Of a stretch of DNA of 64,000 nucleotides, positions 45,500-57,959 are shown in pieces; positions within the stretch are counted from its first letter, which is position 1, and each line of letters opens with the position of its first letter. The stretch covers positions 4,909,379-4,973,378 of the forward strand of contig OZ025269.1 of the NCBI GenBank assembly GCA_964019165.1. The letters are read 5' to 3'. Origin of the DNA: Mastigias papua (Eukaryota > Cnidaria > Scyphozoa > Rhizostomeae > Mastigiidae). The notes under the pieces are model-generated. The model saw nothing but the letters and a program-made list of their open reading frames with translations. It was not told where the DNA came from and did not search any database. Position numbers and translations under genes: made by a program.

Positions 45500-46144
45500 T
45501 TTGTCCAAGAACTTAGCACTATCAATCTTTCTAATAAATTCGTGGTTTCTTTTGATGTTGCAAACTAATTTACTAACATTCCCCTCAAAGAGTCTATTGA
45601 TCTTGCAGTTTCTTACCTTACAGAGGGGAATACTAACCTCAAATTCTCAAAGAATAAACTTACTAAAGTGTTTTCAATTGCTACCTCTCACACCTATTTT
45701 CTTTTTAATGATAAGGTGCTGGCTATGGGTTCTCCACTTGCACCTGTGTTGGCTAATCTCTTCTTAGGACATTATGAAAATTTCTGACTTAACAAGTATG
45801 ATGATCCTTCTGTTCATCTCTATAAAAGATATGTCGATGACACATTTTGTGCTTTCAACTCTGAAAATGAGGCTTTATCATTGTTTGAATTTCTAGACTC
45901 ACAACATCCTAACATTAAGTTTACTATGAAAAAGGAAACCAATCGGATTTTGGCTTTCCTTGATGTCTGCATTGATAATAACGATCCATCTTGTCTCAAG
46001 ATTTCAGTCTGTCGTACAAAGACTTTTACTGGATTACTTTCTAACTTTTTAAACTTTACTTCTTTTTCCTACAAAGTTGGGCTTATTCTTACTTTAGTGG
46101 ATAGAGCTTACAACATCAATAATTCTATCTTAGGCCAAAAATTA
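45500..46144 (+). pseudogene. PLE reverse transcriptase fragment
   Basis: A second, different PLE family. In successive frames it shows FVVSFDVAN (motif A region, near 45545), LAMGSPLAPVLANLFLGHYE (motif B, near 45720-45780), YKRYVDDTFCAF (motif C, near 45820-45850), and then LAFLDVCIDN and TKTFTGLLSNFLNFTSFSY. Stops and a frameshift lie between motif A and motif B and after GHYENF. The endonuclease domain is missing and the fragment abuts a LINE remnant at about 46205. Confidence 0.82.
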
Positions 46145-46204
46145 AATGACCTTCCTCAGCCCTCATTAGATAGAGCACTGTATTTGGACGTTGACGTTTA
46201 TTTG

Positions 46205-47420
46205 CTATAATGTATGTCAATTGATTATAGAAAAGCATTCAGCAAAGTAAAACATGTTGCTCTTATTAACTAACTTGCAAGCTGCAATGTTCCATATTTT
46301 AGCCCTTTATCCTTATTTCAGATTATTTGTTTTTCTTATAAACTGATTTTAGATACCTTGTAGCTAAACAGTTGGCCTTAATTTGTTTGCTCACTTTAAT
46401 ATTTCGGCAACTTTAAAGAAGTGATACTATTATTCTTATCATTCCCAGTGAAGAAGTCAGAGTAATTAATAGATTTATGATAATCAATGCGTGACAATTA
46501 GAATTATTAATTCAATGTCTAGGTAGATATGGGCGAGTGGCCAAGTAGTTAGAGCGCTTGACTGTTGAGAGGAACATTGATGGTTCGGCCCAAATCCTCA
46601 GGTCAAAGTTGGGATGTTCGCTCACTTTTCACCCAGCAACAAACTGGTGGCAACACTGGGGAAGCTAAAGGCGGCGAGGAAAGGAATTGGCCACCCTACC
46701 TCACTATGCCGATGGCTCAGGATCAGTTTCATCTCTAACAGGTACTACCCAACTCACGGAAAGGTATATGGGGTAAACCTTTAACCTTAACCTTTACCTA
46801 GATAGATAAATAATGCTTGGTGTCTACCAAGGTTGGATTCTATCGCCAATTTTAATCAATATGTATATTGAAAAGGTAATATCTATGCCTCTGCAAAAAG
46901 ACAAAGTCTTTGTTATATAAGGAAGAAAGCTCACTAATATGCGATATGCAGAAGATGCTGTGACAATTGCTGCAATTGTTTCTGATTTACAAACAATGCT
47001 ATTAAATATAAGCAACTTTTGGAATGGAATTGATTAAATTAGAAACAACACGAAGATAGAGATAAGAATTAACAGCAAACGATTTGAACGTATTGGAAAC
47101 ACAGAAAACTTTTAAAAAGCAATATTAGTATGCCTGTAAAGAGAAGGTGATACGCCGTTAGCTACATCTGGTCGGTGGTACCATATAAAAGCGAAGCATG
47201 GATAATCAATAGAGAAGTACTGGTAAGATTAATTGGGAAGACAATGTTAATAATAGGATGGTGCTACATAGGATGGGAAAAGAGTCACCTAACAGGTCTA
47301 ATTGCAAAGAGAAAGGCTGCGCTATTTGAGCATGTCTGTAGGGGACCAAGTCGGGCGGACTTTGTATTTAATCTTTGAAAGGAGGGTAGAAAGCAAAAGA
47401 TCACAAGGTGCACAGAGAAT
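46205..47420 (+). pseudogene. LINE reverse transcriptase remnant split by a SINE
   Basis: A non-LTR polymerase with SIDYRKAFSKVKH (motif A, 46218-46256), then after the SINE GVYQGWILSPILINMY (motif B, about 46818-46865) and NMRYAEDAVTIA (motif C, about 46935-46975). The catalytic YADD has become YAED. Further on are YKSEAWIINREVL and LTGLIAKRKAALFEHVCRG (about 47180-47345), the C-terminal region of RTE-like LINEs. Many stops make it inactive. Distances before and after the SINE fit one original element. Confidence 0.7.
46530..46797 (+). mobile_element. Full-length tRNA-derived SINE with target duplication
   Basis: 268 bp with a tRNA-like head (GTGGCCAAGTAGTTAGAGCG as A box, GATGGTTCGG as B box), a body of about 200 bp and a tail of AACCTT repeats. 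CTAGGTAGATA (46519-46529) and CTAGATAGATA (46798-46808) flank it, an 11-bp target duplication with one mismatch. The head is shared with 8983-9056. Confidence 0.75.
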
Positions 47421-50400
47421 AAAATGGAAAGATGACAAAAAAGATTAGCTTAACATCAGAGGCCGTTTTAAATTCAAAAGTCAAGCGGAAGTTGGAGAAT
47501 CTTCAAAACTCTTGAATGACACCTTACGCCCGTTGTAATATCAATTGTATATTACCATGTTCCTTATGGTATTGTCTTGTAATATCTCTATTTATTGAAT
47601 ATTGTAACTTTATGAGCATTAGAACGAAAAATAAACAATTACCAAATGCTAATATATGAAGTAAGAAGAGGAAGAATTCTGGAGAAGCAAAAAGATACCG
47701 CACAAAGATATAGGACAAGTGACGAGAATGAGAAGAAAGAATTTTGAAAATGAAAGCTCCAAATCAAAGCTTGAAAAGGTGGTAATTATTCAAAAAGGAG
47801 AAAGATATCCAGGAAGACGTACAACGGAGTTTAGCTGCTACCAGGGCAAGACTTGAAATATACGAAAATTTGGACGAAGCAATATAGACATAATTGCCGT
47901 TTGAATCAAACCTTAAAAGAAGCACTAAATTTCACCTGCAGAGAAGGAGTTGAAAGAAGTGAGCAATAGCAGTACCCTTGAGAGCAAACAGAATGGAAAA
48001 GTCAGGAAGGAGTAAAACTGAGCAATCGAGAGAAGTATTGGGGTAATGCACTACAAGGCTATAGGAAAGCTATAGAGGAAGTGAGAGGGAATGGGGTAGC
48101 TGGAAAAAGAAGCGGAGATACATGTTATGGCAGCAATGAATCAGGTGTTTTGTACACGCTACAGATGGAATGTGGTGTACGAAAGGCATCGGCAATTCAA
48201 ACCGCTTATCGTACTTAATATGTTAACATTGCAGATTTTGGGGCAAGAAGGATGTGGTAAAATGGTGCTGTTGTAGCTTTGGTGCTTAACATTTGTTTGC
48301 GACCATCATAGAAATAGTACTTTTGAAAGCTGTCCTACTATTTCAATAGCTGTGAAGCTAAGAGTTAAAAATCTTTTAAGCTATCCGATGCTTACAGGAG
48401 CAGAATAACTACTAACTCTTCTATAAGCCAGAGAATTCTGAATCCTGCTGGTCTTTTTGAAAGTTTTTCTCACTGATCCCTTATAAAAAGCAACATTTTT
48501 GCTCTTTCCGTTGGCACAATAACAGGGAGGCCAGCGATAAGGAAAAAGTGGTAAATTAGGGAATTGTCAAGAAATCATGGAAAATCAGGGGAAGTAGTAA
48601 TAGTTTGGAAGACACGAAGGAACCTTGTAATTTGCATTCTTTTAGGATGAAACTCTTTGTTTTATCTTATTGGATTAAGTATAGAGATATTGAAATGGCT
48701 GTGGAAATTTTAGGGAATATTGTCAAATATGCCTGGAAAATCAGGGAAATCAAGCAATTCATTAGCAAAATCCAGTGGCCACACTGAAGAATGACTTTGT
48801 ATGCATGCAAGAATGGCTAAGAAGCAGGACTGGTTTTATGATACCTTCTTTTGGTTTTGAAAGGCAGCCAAGACAGCTATTACTATTGGTGGCAAGCCAG
48901 GAGTTTTGATGGGACAATTTCAAAATATTGATAGATGACAAGGAAACTTCTCCCTCATTCTGTCATTAAATTGAATCCTGCACTACTGTTCAATAATACA
49001 TGCTTCTTACTATATAGAGCTCTTCTCTCGTTAGGTTTTGGACTACTAGAGCAGCCCTCCACTTAAGAAATGTTATATAGTTTTGTTGGAATGCCCTGAT
49101 TAATTTTCAATTAAAAAAAATTTTATTGTTCGTGCCAATTGATTTATTGGCATATCTTACATACATATAAGGAATTTCAAAAACTCTGAAATGAAACATT
49201 AGGAATTATTAACTTTTATATGTTAAATAGGAAAGTATGATTGGAGCCAACTATTGACATATCGTATAAAAAGAAGAAGCTTTGCGCAGGGATTAAAAAG
49301 ATTACCGTCTCTCTACTCCTAATGCTTTGTATATAAATACAAAATGGAAAATTTGACCACAATTGGCTCGCTTATTGATGACATAATTTCAATATCATTT
49401 ATTTGAAATCAGATTGGAAGCAAAATTTCTGGACGAAATAGACATACATCACTAAAATATACTCTGGCATTACCAATACCAGCGCCATGGACTACCAGAA
49501 GTCCTCAGCTCACTTTACTAACCTGTAAATTGGACTAACAAGGTCTGCGCAGTGACCGTAACTCATCACTCAGGTATTTAAAGTTCCTGTGATAGCTCAG
49601 AAAGTGATCTTACTAATATGATCAGTGGCCAAAGGGCTTTTCCTATTACTTTTTATAGAGACAACAGTGGCCAACTCCTTGAGAATCGTCAAAAAACAAC
49701 TAAAGAAGGAGATATGACTTTAACTTCATTTTTTGCATTAGTGTTCATAGATTTCTTGCTGTTAATTTTCTTTTTGCGTAAACAGATTGTAATAATAACG
49801 TAATATATTACGCCTATTAACCTACACAAATGTTATAGAATGAAATGAAGTTAAAACTAAAGCTATTTCATGTATTTGAAATGAACAGTGAAAAGTTATA
49901 TGAATCTTCAACCAGTCCTTGGGTATCAAGCCCAAAGAGCCGGGAACTGTTTATTGTACACCCTCAGGAGCAACATCTTTGTGTTGTTCTAGTAGTGCAT
50001 ATGGTGTCCGAATACTTAGAGCTAGCGCTCAGAAAGACTAAAAACCAAGTGAGACATGAAACATGATGATATTGCAGTCATGATCCATTTGAGCTATATG
50101 AGAGGAAAGTCGAAGGAAATTCTTAGAATCTGAAGATTGCAAGGACTTGATGGACTTCCCTACTCAGTCAAGCAAAATCCTTTAGCACAACGTATAAGAT
50201 ATGAAAAACGAGCAATTTTACCGTTTGGCAGTGACAGGTGCATAAGCGACAGTAGCAAAATAGTTTGAGAATTTGATGCAGGAGCTGTACTTGGACATTA
50301 TAATTGAGATATCACAGACATGTTATTAAAATGATGTTGATTATGAAATATGGAGAGGTAGAAAAGAATGAATCTACAAAACCTGAGGAAACTGGCTGGG

Positions 50401-50480
50401 GTTCGCTGTGGCAAATTCACCAGGACATAACACAAACCGTCATCATCGTCCTCATTGTCATAATTAATAATAATAGTCTT
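47421..50480. other. No gene recognised
   Basis: Purine-rich and AT-rich sequence after the LINE remnant. Parts of 47640-48200 look like worn element sequence, but no motif could be named. No RNA gene or promoter pattern was seen. Confidence 0.3.
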
Positions 50481-50481
50481 C

Positions 50482-50482
50482 A

Positions 50483-50551
<69 letters not shown>

Positions 50552-50572
50552 ATGTCTGTCTGTCTGTCTGTA

Positions 50573-50635
<63 letters not shown>
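50482..50635. repeat. (TCTG)n microsatellite
   Basis: About 38 tetranucleotide units with two TATG interruptions. The long open frames over it on both strands are products of the repeat, not genes. Confidence 0.97.
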
Positions 50636-50657
50636 TCTCCCGTTTCGCCCTTTTCAG

Positions 50658-50858
50658 GGTCTGGGCTGACCCTGAGGTCAGTGATTGCCTGCAGTGTTTA
50701 GAAGACGTGATTGAGTCAGCTACTCTCAATCCACTTTGTTACCCCAACAGTTACTCGACAGAGCTGTACCTGAAGGTGCTGAGCCTGATTTTCACTGAAG
50801 GGGCCTTGCTGGACGGATTGCCACAGGTCATCAACATCTGCCTGAATTCTGAATCTCG
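50658..50858 (+). CDS. Candidate isolated exon, unknown product
   Basis: A 201-nt segment, clearly more GC-rich than its surroundings, between an acceptor (CGCCCTTTTCAG after the pyrimidine-rich TCTG repeat) and a donor (TCG|GTGAAA). It is open in one frame, reading VWADPEVSDCLQCLEDVIES, then ELYLKVLSLIFTEGALLDGL and INICLNSES, a helical composition with regular hydrophobic spacing. No family is recognised and no partner exon was found within several kb. It could belong to a host gene with long introns or be a captured fragment. Confidence 0.35.
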
Positions 50859-50938
50859 GTGAAATGAATCGCTATCAAGACAGTGTATCTTTGTTCACAC
50901 TCACCACCAAAAGCAATTCTCGAGCCATGAGCTAGCTA

Positions 50939-51016
50939 TCATCACCATCATCAACACCATCATCATGATCATCATCATGATCATGATCATCATCACCATC
51001 ATTAGCATCATCGTTA
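50939..51016. repeat. Imperfect (CAT)n tract
   Basis: Degenerate ATC/CAT trinucleotide repeats with ATGATC interruptions, about 80 bp after the exon-like segment. Confidence 0.85.
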
Positions 51017-52799
51017 TCACCGTAATCATCATTGATATCAATTCATTTATAGTGGGCCACATATTACATACATAATAGCTAAATTAAAGCTAATTTAAGG
51101 AAACTTTGATATCTTATATTTTTACAAAAAACTAAAGCTAATTAAAGTATATTTTAAAGTATAGAAAGGAATAGAAAGCTAATTGAAGCAAGGCAAACAT
51201 AAAATAAATGCAAAACTATCCTGTCAGGAATCCAACCAGCTGTAAGACTAATAACCATTTATTAAATTGATTCGTAATACTTAAGCTCGAAATAAACATT
51301 TTAAAAAAACTAGCAGTTATACATGACTCTTAACTTCTTTCTTTTTCTTTGTTGTCTTCTTTCACTTACGTCATTGCTCTTATTATTGTTGCCAGAATTT
51401 TTTGTCCGTGCTTTACTTTCTCTTCATAGTCTAGGCCTTATTCCTGTTCACTTTTCAAAAAAATTAGTAACATATTGGAGATGATTTTTCGATTGGAGCT
51501 AACAATGATTCTCTGTTTGTCATCCAGATAGTCTCTCTGATGATGGGGACCTCTCTGTTTTTGACTACGGAAAAGGAACGAATCTTCGGTGGGTTATGGT
51601 TTTCGATGGGCCATGAAGCTATCATATGGCAAAGAAAGGAACGTACACACCTACCTCACTCTGCTGACGGTCCATCACGTACCCTCTCCAACAGACATAA
51701 CCCAACGCATAGCATCGTATTTGAGACTAACTTTCAACTGTTCGTCCTCAGCTCTATCCGAATGTATAATCCTGGAAATTGTGCAATCCTAGTTTAAGCT
51801 CTTATACTAATATTTACCTTCACTACTTACATCGAGACGCAGTATTGCTAGGGGTACAATTGTACACGTGAAAGACAAATGGCAGCCTATGGTTTCTTCT
51901 TAAATTTTGAAAGCTATTCAAAAATCTCTTGTTGCTTTTCTGCTGACGAAGAAGCCTTTTTCCCGGTAAGATTATCAATGCTTTCCTGTGACATTTGTTA
52001 GCATTCTAATTCGCTCTATCTGATACATTAGAATTTTCTGGCAATAGAGTTGGACACCCTGAGCTAAATCAATTTTCCACAAACACACTTCATCTGAAGA
52101 AGCCTTATGTCAAATCCTGCCCTTCAGCAGCTGACGAGAAGAGCACTAATGCGGGGCAATATTCTTCGAAATTGAGATAACAAGTTCCACAATTAATTGA
52201 CAAATAAACTTATCAGAACACATGGTCAGAGGCAATTGTGTCGTTATGAAAATAGGCAATGAAATCAAGTGAATAGAAAAATCGTATAGAATCCGGTGAA
52301 AAGTACAAATTATCCCATGAAATATGAAATACAAAAACTACATTTGAAATTCCCAAATTAGCTCATTTTTAAAGGTATGAGAGGGAAAATATATATAGAA
52401 AATTCGTCTCGATTCTCAGTGAAAACATTTAAGCATAAGAGGAGGTATTAGAGTGGATTTCTTTGAGAAAGATAACTTTTGGAAGATGCAAATACTTACG
52501 TATTCATACCTGTGCAAAAGTGACATTGATAATGATGACATTACCCAAGATGTATGAGGTAACTCAGTAAATCGTTGACATGGCTTCCTTTAGAATTGCT
52601 ATACGAGGACTCCTTTGCGGTTCACACAAGAATACTGCTTGCAATTTATCCAGTTTTGTATTGAATAAAGTCCTCCAGTTTCTTTCGATTCTCTGTTTTT
52701 TCTCTTCTGAGAACACCCTGCATATGTGTAAAATACTCCTAAAGCTGCGTGCGAATCTAAAGCATGCCATTTGGCTGAATTTCTAAGGGATTAATCTTC
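51017..52799. other. No gene recognised
   Basis: Intergenic. A GC-richer patch at 51528-51790 follows an acceptor-like TCATCCAG and is open in more than one frame, but none resembles a known protein and no donor stands out. Confidence 0.3.
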
Positions 52800-52802
52800 G
52801 GC

Positions 52803-53080
52803 TATCCTGTGGCGTGCCGGTGGTGTAAGTTTTAGTGTGGGTATAGAATACGAAATTGTTGGTGGAACACATCTGGTTACTCTGCCAATCCTTTGATATT
52901 CAAAGACAGAAACTTCTCGCTAAAATTGTAGAATTACTACGACCATCTGTAACCATCACCGATCTTTATGATCACTCTCTGATGCAACTTTTACTACCCG
53001 ATAATTTTTATTCTAGCGTAAACACAGTAATACTTAAATTGTCTCTACGATTCATTCGCGAAACTGGTCGGGTTGACTAG
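52803..53080 (+). pseudogene. Possible LINE C-terminal zinc-binding fragment
   Basis: The reading CRRCKF-like start (CRWCKF, about 52817), then EHIWLLCQSFDIQRQKLLA (about 52862-52920) and LLPDNFYSSVNTVILK, resembles the Cys/His C-terminal zinc-binding segment after LINE polymerases (C..C, then EH.L..C). A frame change lies near 52850. There is no polymerase motif beside it, so the call is moderate. Confidence 0.45.
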
Positions 53081-56000
53081 TATCTCTTTAACTTTTTCTC
53101 ATCTACTAATCAACTATTACAACATAGAATCTGTTAGGTATTTAATTCCTTGTAGTGTAATGTATATTGTTGACATCCGACAACTCGCATTAATTCGAAT
53201 GTTCGCTGAATCTACTAGACTCCCCTCTTATTACAGTCAGTACATTATTTTACTTTATTTCCTACTTTTATAGAATTATTTACTTTCTTATATACCCAAG
53301 GTTTTTCTCTTTTTCTAGTTCCTCTCGCTCGAGTTCACCATAACATGCTGACCTATGGCCCCACCATTTATTTGATCTTTCCAACTCTCAAATCTTTTGT
53401 TCAAGCCCTACCTATTGCCAGTTTCTCTGCACTTCTCTACAAATCGCAGAAAAGAGCATGCTGAATATTATGTCCTGACCCAAACCCACACAACAGAGAG
53501 GATAGGAACTGCTCTGAAAATCGCATTAGTTGGTCGCTCATTCGCGTCTCATTGGCCTTCGATATTGCTGGCAACTTCGTGTTAGGCCTAAAGTTTACTT
53601 TACTACTTCCATCACCTTTTCAGCTCATTTGGAAATTTGCATTTGGCTATTGCAATATGGCCCTCAACCGCATCGTTTAATGTGACGTACGTTGTATCAA
53701 TGGGCTCTGTTCGAGTGAATCAGTAATTCTTTATAAAGGACTCGCTAAATAAATATGTTTGCAATTTTAGAATTTTTGAATATTAACCAGAACAATTGGA
53801 CGGAGACTCACATAGGAATCTAGCTTGTCTTACATAGTTACTTCATGTACTACTTTTTTACTTGAAAGCCTTTGAGCTCTCCTCACCTCTTTCTTTATTG
53901 TACTTGCAAGCTACATAATTCTGATTGCTGCATAATAGCTTTTATCATTGCTCTTTTCAAAAAAGGCCCATTGTTAGCTTCAATTGATTTTGTCTTGATA
54001 GGAGCATAATTGTCTAATAATTTTTACTACAGAGTCAAAGTGCCATAACTGGAGCTGCCAATTGTGCTCTAGTTGTAGAGTTTTCAGTCTTCTTTCTTGA
54101 ACACCCAAAAACATTCTGCTTTCCTCGATTGAATATGATTCGATTTATTTCGGACATGCACTCTTGGGTGTAGGGAGCTTTAAATGTAGGGTGGCTGCAA
54201 ACTGTATACCCGAATCACCGATATGTTTCCAGAATGAGTTGTTGTTTCGCCCTTTTGAGCTAGAGCTACTTTTGGAAAAATTTATTGCTTTTCTGAAGAA
54301 ATTCCCTAACCTCCCAGGACTGCAGCCCTCCCAGCCCCTATGTTTCCTACGCTTATACATGCACTACTTACTGCTGATACCTCTTTCGTTCATACAATGT
54401 AACACTAATTCATATTCAGCCAAACGAGACCTATAAGCGATGTTTGATTGTACTTCTGTAATTCATCGGGTACTTTTTATATATACAGTATTTCATATTT
54501 TGCACCTTCCAAACTGTAGTTTCTTTTATGTATCATTTACCCACAACTGCTCTGAAGACTGATTACACGAACTATTTTGCACTCCCTCGTTTGATTGAAA
54601 ATTATATATTAGGCCTACTCACTTTTCTATAAGAATACCTCACTTTTAACTGAGTCTCAGGTTTCTTAACGTTTTCTGCTTTTGAGCCTAGGAATATTCC
54701 TAAATTATTCTTAAATTTTAGCGATTTTATACATTAATTCTCGTATAGATTGTATTCTTATAATAAAAATAGTGTTACTGACACTGTCTCAAGAGTTAGT
54801 GAGCAGCATCATAGTATTACTTGTTCCAGACAGGATAAAGTACAAGTGCACTCTGGTTTTCTTTTCTAAAACAACTCAAATCAGTAAAAAAACCTAAACG
54901 TTGATGGAGCTGACCCTTACATTATTCTTACATTATCCCTAAATTTCAGAAACTTTCGACCTTGATATTCTATATTCTTATAGAAAAATGTGTGTATCCC
55001 AATTTATCCCGTACGTTTATGACGTAAATGAAATTCACCCACTGTTATAATCTTTTATGCTCGGTTTATTCGAACGGAAGTAAATATGACGTCATTAAGC
55101 GGAAGCGGAACCTTTCTCCATGTGAAAGAAGCGATCGTTACTCACGGGCAACTGCGGCAAGAAACAACTACGGATACAAACTTCCACGACTGTCTGAGGC
55201 CTCGATAAGCTTGACTGACTATAGAAGAGTGAAAAGAGTCTAAATTGGTAGACGAGGTATGTCAGCTATTAAGTGCTCAGTGCTAAATCAAATCTTGTTT
55301 TAACTATTTGTGGACTGCAATCTATTTTCTGTATAATACCTTGAATGTTGTGATGGATTCCGCTGCTGTAATTCACTACTATCCAGTGTAACGCGCTATA
55401 ATTGAAAATCATTGACTATCATCATAAGTATTGATTTTTAATGTTTTTGCACTCTCGTTCGTTTTCCCTTCAGTTTTCTTTGCTAAGGGTCAAATTGGCC
55501 TATCACCTCATTTGTACAAACTAGTGGTAACCGAGCTGCTCTAAGATACGCGCCGAATACAATAGGATTCATATGTTTGACAGCCGCAATGGTTCGGTAT
55601 ACTCTCTTTTTTATAAGAAACCAATTTATACGCAACCTAATACTAGACGCGCTAAAATTTAAGAAACTTTTAGAACTACAATGAAGGAGTTAGGAAACTT
55701 TAGAAATTTATGTGCTATTTCACAGTTTGGGGGTTGGGAGAAAGATATCCGCATTTTATGACAAATGGCACATTGGAACCATTACCTGGTTCCTCGCGTG
55801 GTTCAACGCGAAACTGACCCAATACCGTATCCTTTTCGAGGATCAAAGTGAAGATTATATAAAGTTTACCGAAATTAACCATATGGACGTGAGGTTGATT
55901 TATATTTGGAACCGCACTAATTTCTTTTGTTTGCTATCATGCTAATAGTTTGCTATATCCACGTGTTTTTGTATCGTTATCAATGCAATCTTTTAGATGG

Positions 56001-56642
56001 AATTAAGAAACTTTCAAGAAACTTTTAGAACTAGAATGTGGCGAAAAATTAAGAAGCTTTTTGTTACTTGGCCTTGAGCTAGGTTTCTTATAAAAAACAC
56101 GTGTATTATAAGTTTTCTTATATCGTTCAACATAGTAATGAACTACGAGAACTTCTACGAAAAATAGTATATGTTAGCAAATGGTAAGTTCGCTCGCATT
56201 TAGTTTTTGCTAAAATTAGTCTTATTTATCTATTTGCTTCAGGGACAAAATTAGTAATAAGAGCAATAAAAATTTAGGCCTCAGACAAATTGTTCACAAA
56301 CTTTACGCTATATCCGAGCAGGGGTGCGAAGGATGTTAGGGGCGGGACGCTCGATTGTTTTATTTATTAGCTCGGTGTATGGATGGTCCATACAGGCATC
56401 GTTTAATTTATGGTTTATTTAAATCGATGGCTCCCTGTAAACCAGTTTCTTTCGAAATGAGGGCTGCCAAGCCTAAACATTTTGAAATGCAATGAAAGTG
56501 ATCATAACTTCCTAATTCGTCTTTGTACAGCCGAAATCACACCTCAAAATTGTCAAGGTAATTAGTAAAGAAATGATAGTAATCAAACTAGTATGGAGCT
56601 GCTGATAAACTTTCAGATAAGGTTTATTTCAGCTTAGTAGAG
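53081..56642. other. No gene recognised; diverged repeat patches
   Basis: No coding region identified. Recurrent AAATTTAAGAATAATT-like and TTCTTATA patches occur near 54690-54775, 54905-54990, 55600-55710 and 55995-56130, resembling 9985-10010 and 10575-10600. They may be one diverged dispersed repeat. Confidence 0.3.
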
Positions 56643-56935
<293 letters not shown>

Positions 56936-56991
56936 TGTATATATGCTTATACATATTTTTAAAGAAGGCACTCACAAAGCAACACTCGTTT

Positions 56992-57033
56992 CATTTGCTA
57001 CTAGTTTCGTCATTCACACTCTTAAGGCTAAAT
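56992..57033 (-). ncRNA. Degenerate hammerhead relic between TA tracts
   Basis: On the minus strand GACGAAACTAGTA matches the 3' half of the 44-kb PLE hammerhead, followed by GCAAATG, which pairs with an upstream ATTTAGC over most positions (stem I). The 5' core reads CTTAAGA instead of CTGATGA and stem II is poor. It is a PLE terminal relic, and TA tracts lie on both sides. Confidence 0.4.
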
Positions 57034-57199
57034 TAATCAATTTACACTAGCAACCTAGTTATATATATGTATATATCAGTATATGTATAAACATGTATGC
57101 ATATATATATACATATATATACGTATACATACATATATATTACCTTCTTTGAAGCAGGAAATCATCTCATATTTACTTCCATAAACTGGTAACGACACA

Positions 57200-57320
57200 A
57201 GGGCATCTATTCGAGGGGGCGTTTAATAGAAGGGGGCGTTAATTGAATAAGAAACTTAAAATAGGGGCGTTTATTCAAGGGGTGTTAAAAAGAAGGGGGC
57301 CTTTAATCGAAGCATTACGG
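57200..57320. repeat. GGGGGCGTTTAAT short-repeat element
   Basis: Five variants of a G-rich motif (GGGGGCGTTTAAT, GGGGGCGTTAATTG, GGGGCGTTTATTC, GGGGTGTTA, GGGGGCCTTTAATCG) at roughly 12-35 bp spacing, ending in GCATTACGGTA. This resembles a small MITE-like dispersed repeat, but ends and target duplication are not clear. Confidence 0.5.
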
Positions 57321-57750
<430 letters not shown>

Positions 57751-57762
57751 GATTAATTAAGC

Positions 57763-57876
<114 letters not shown>

Positions 57877-57959
57877 TCTTCGATATGTTTATGTATTTAT
57901 GTATGCATATGTAATTTTATATTTATGTTATTGTTTGCAGTGTGGAGAACAAAGAAAAA

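Noticed and set aside
50298..50729. Long Cys-Leu-Ser-Val and Arg-Gln-Thr-Asp open frames on both strands
   Set aside because: They result from the (TCTG)n tetranucleotide repeat.
51528..51797. Second exon-like patch after TCATCCAG
   Set aside because: Several frames are open, none is family-like, and joining to the 50658-50858 segment gives an immediate stop.
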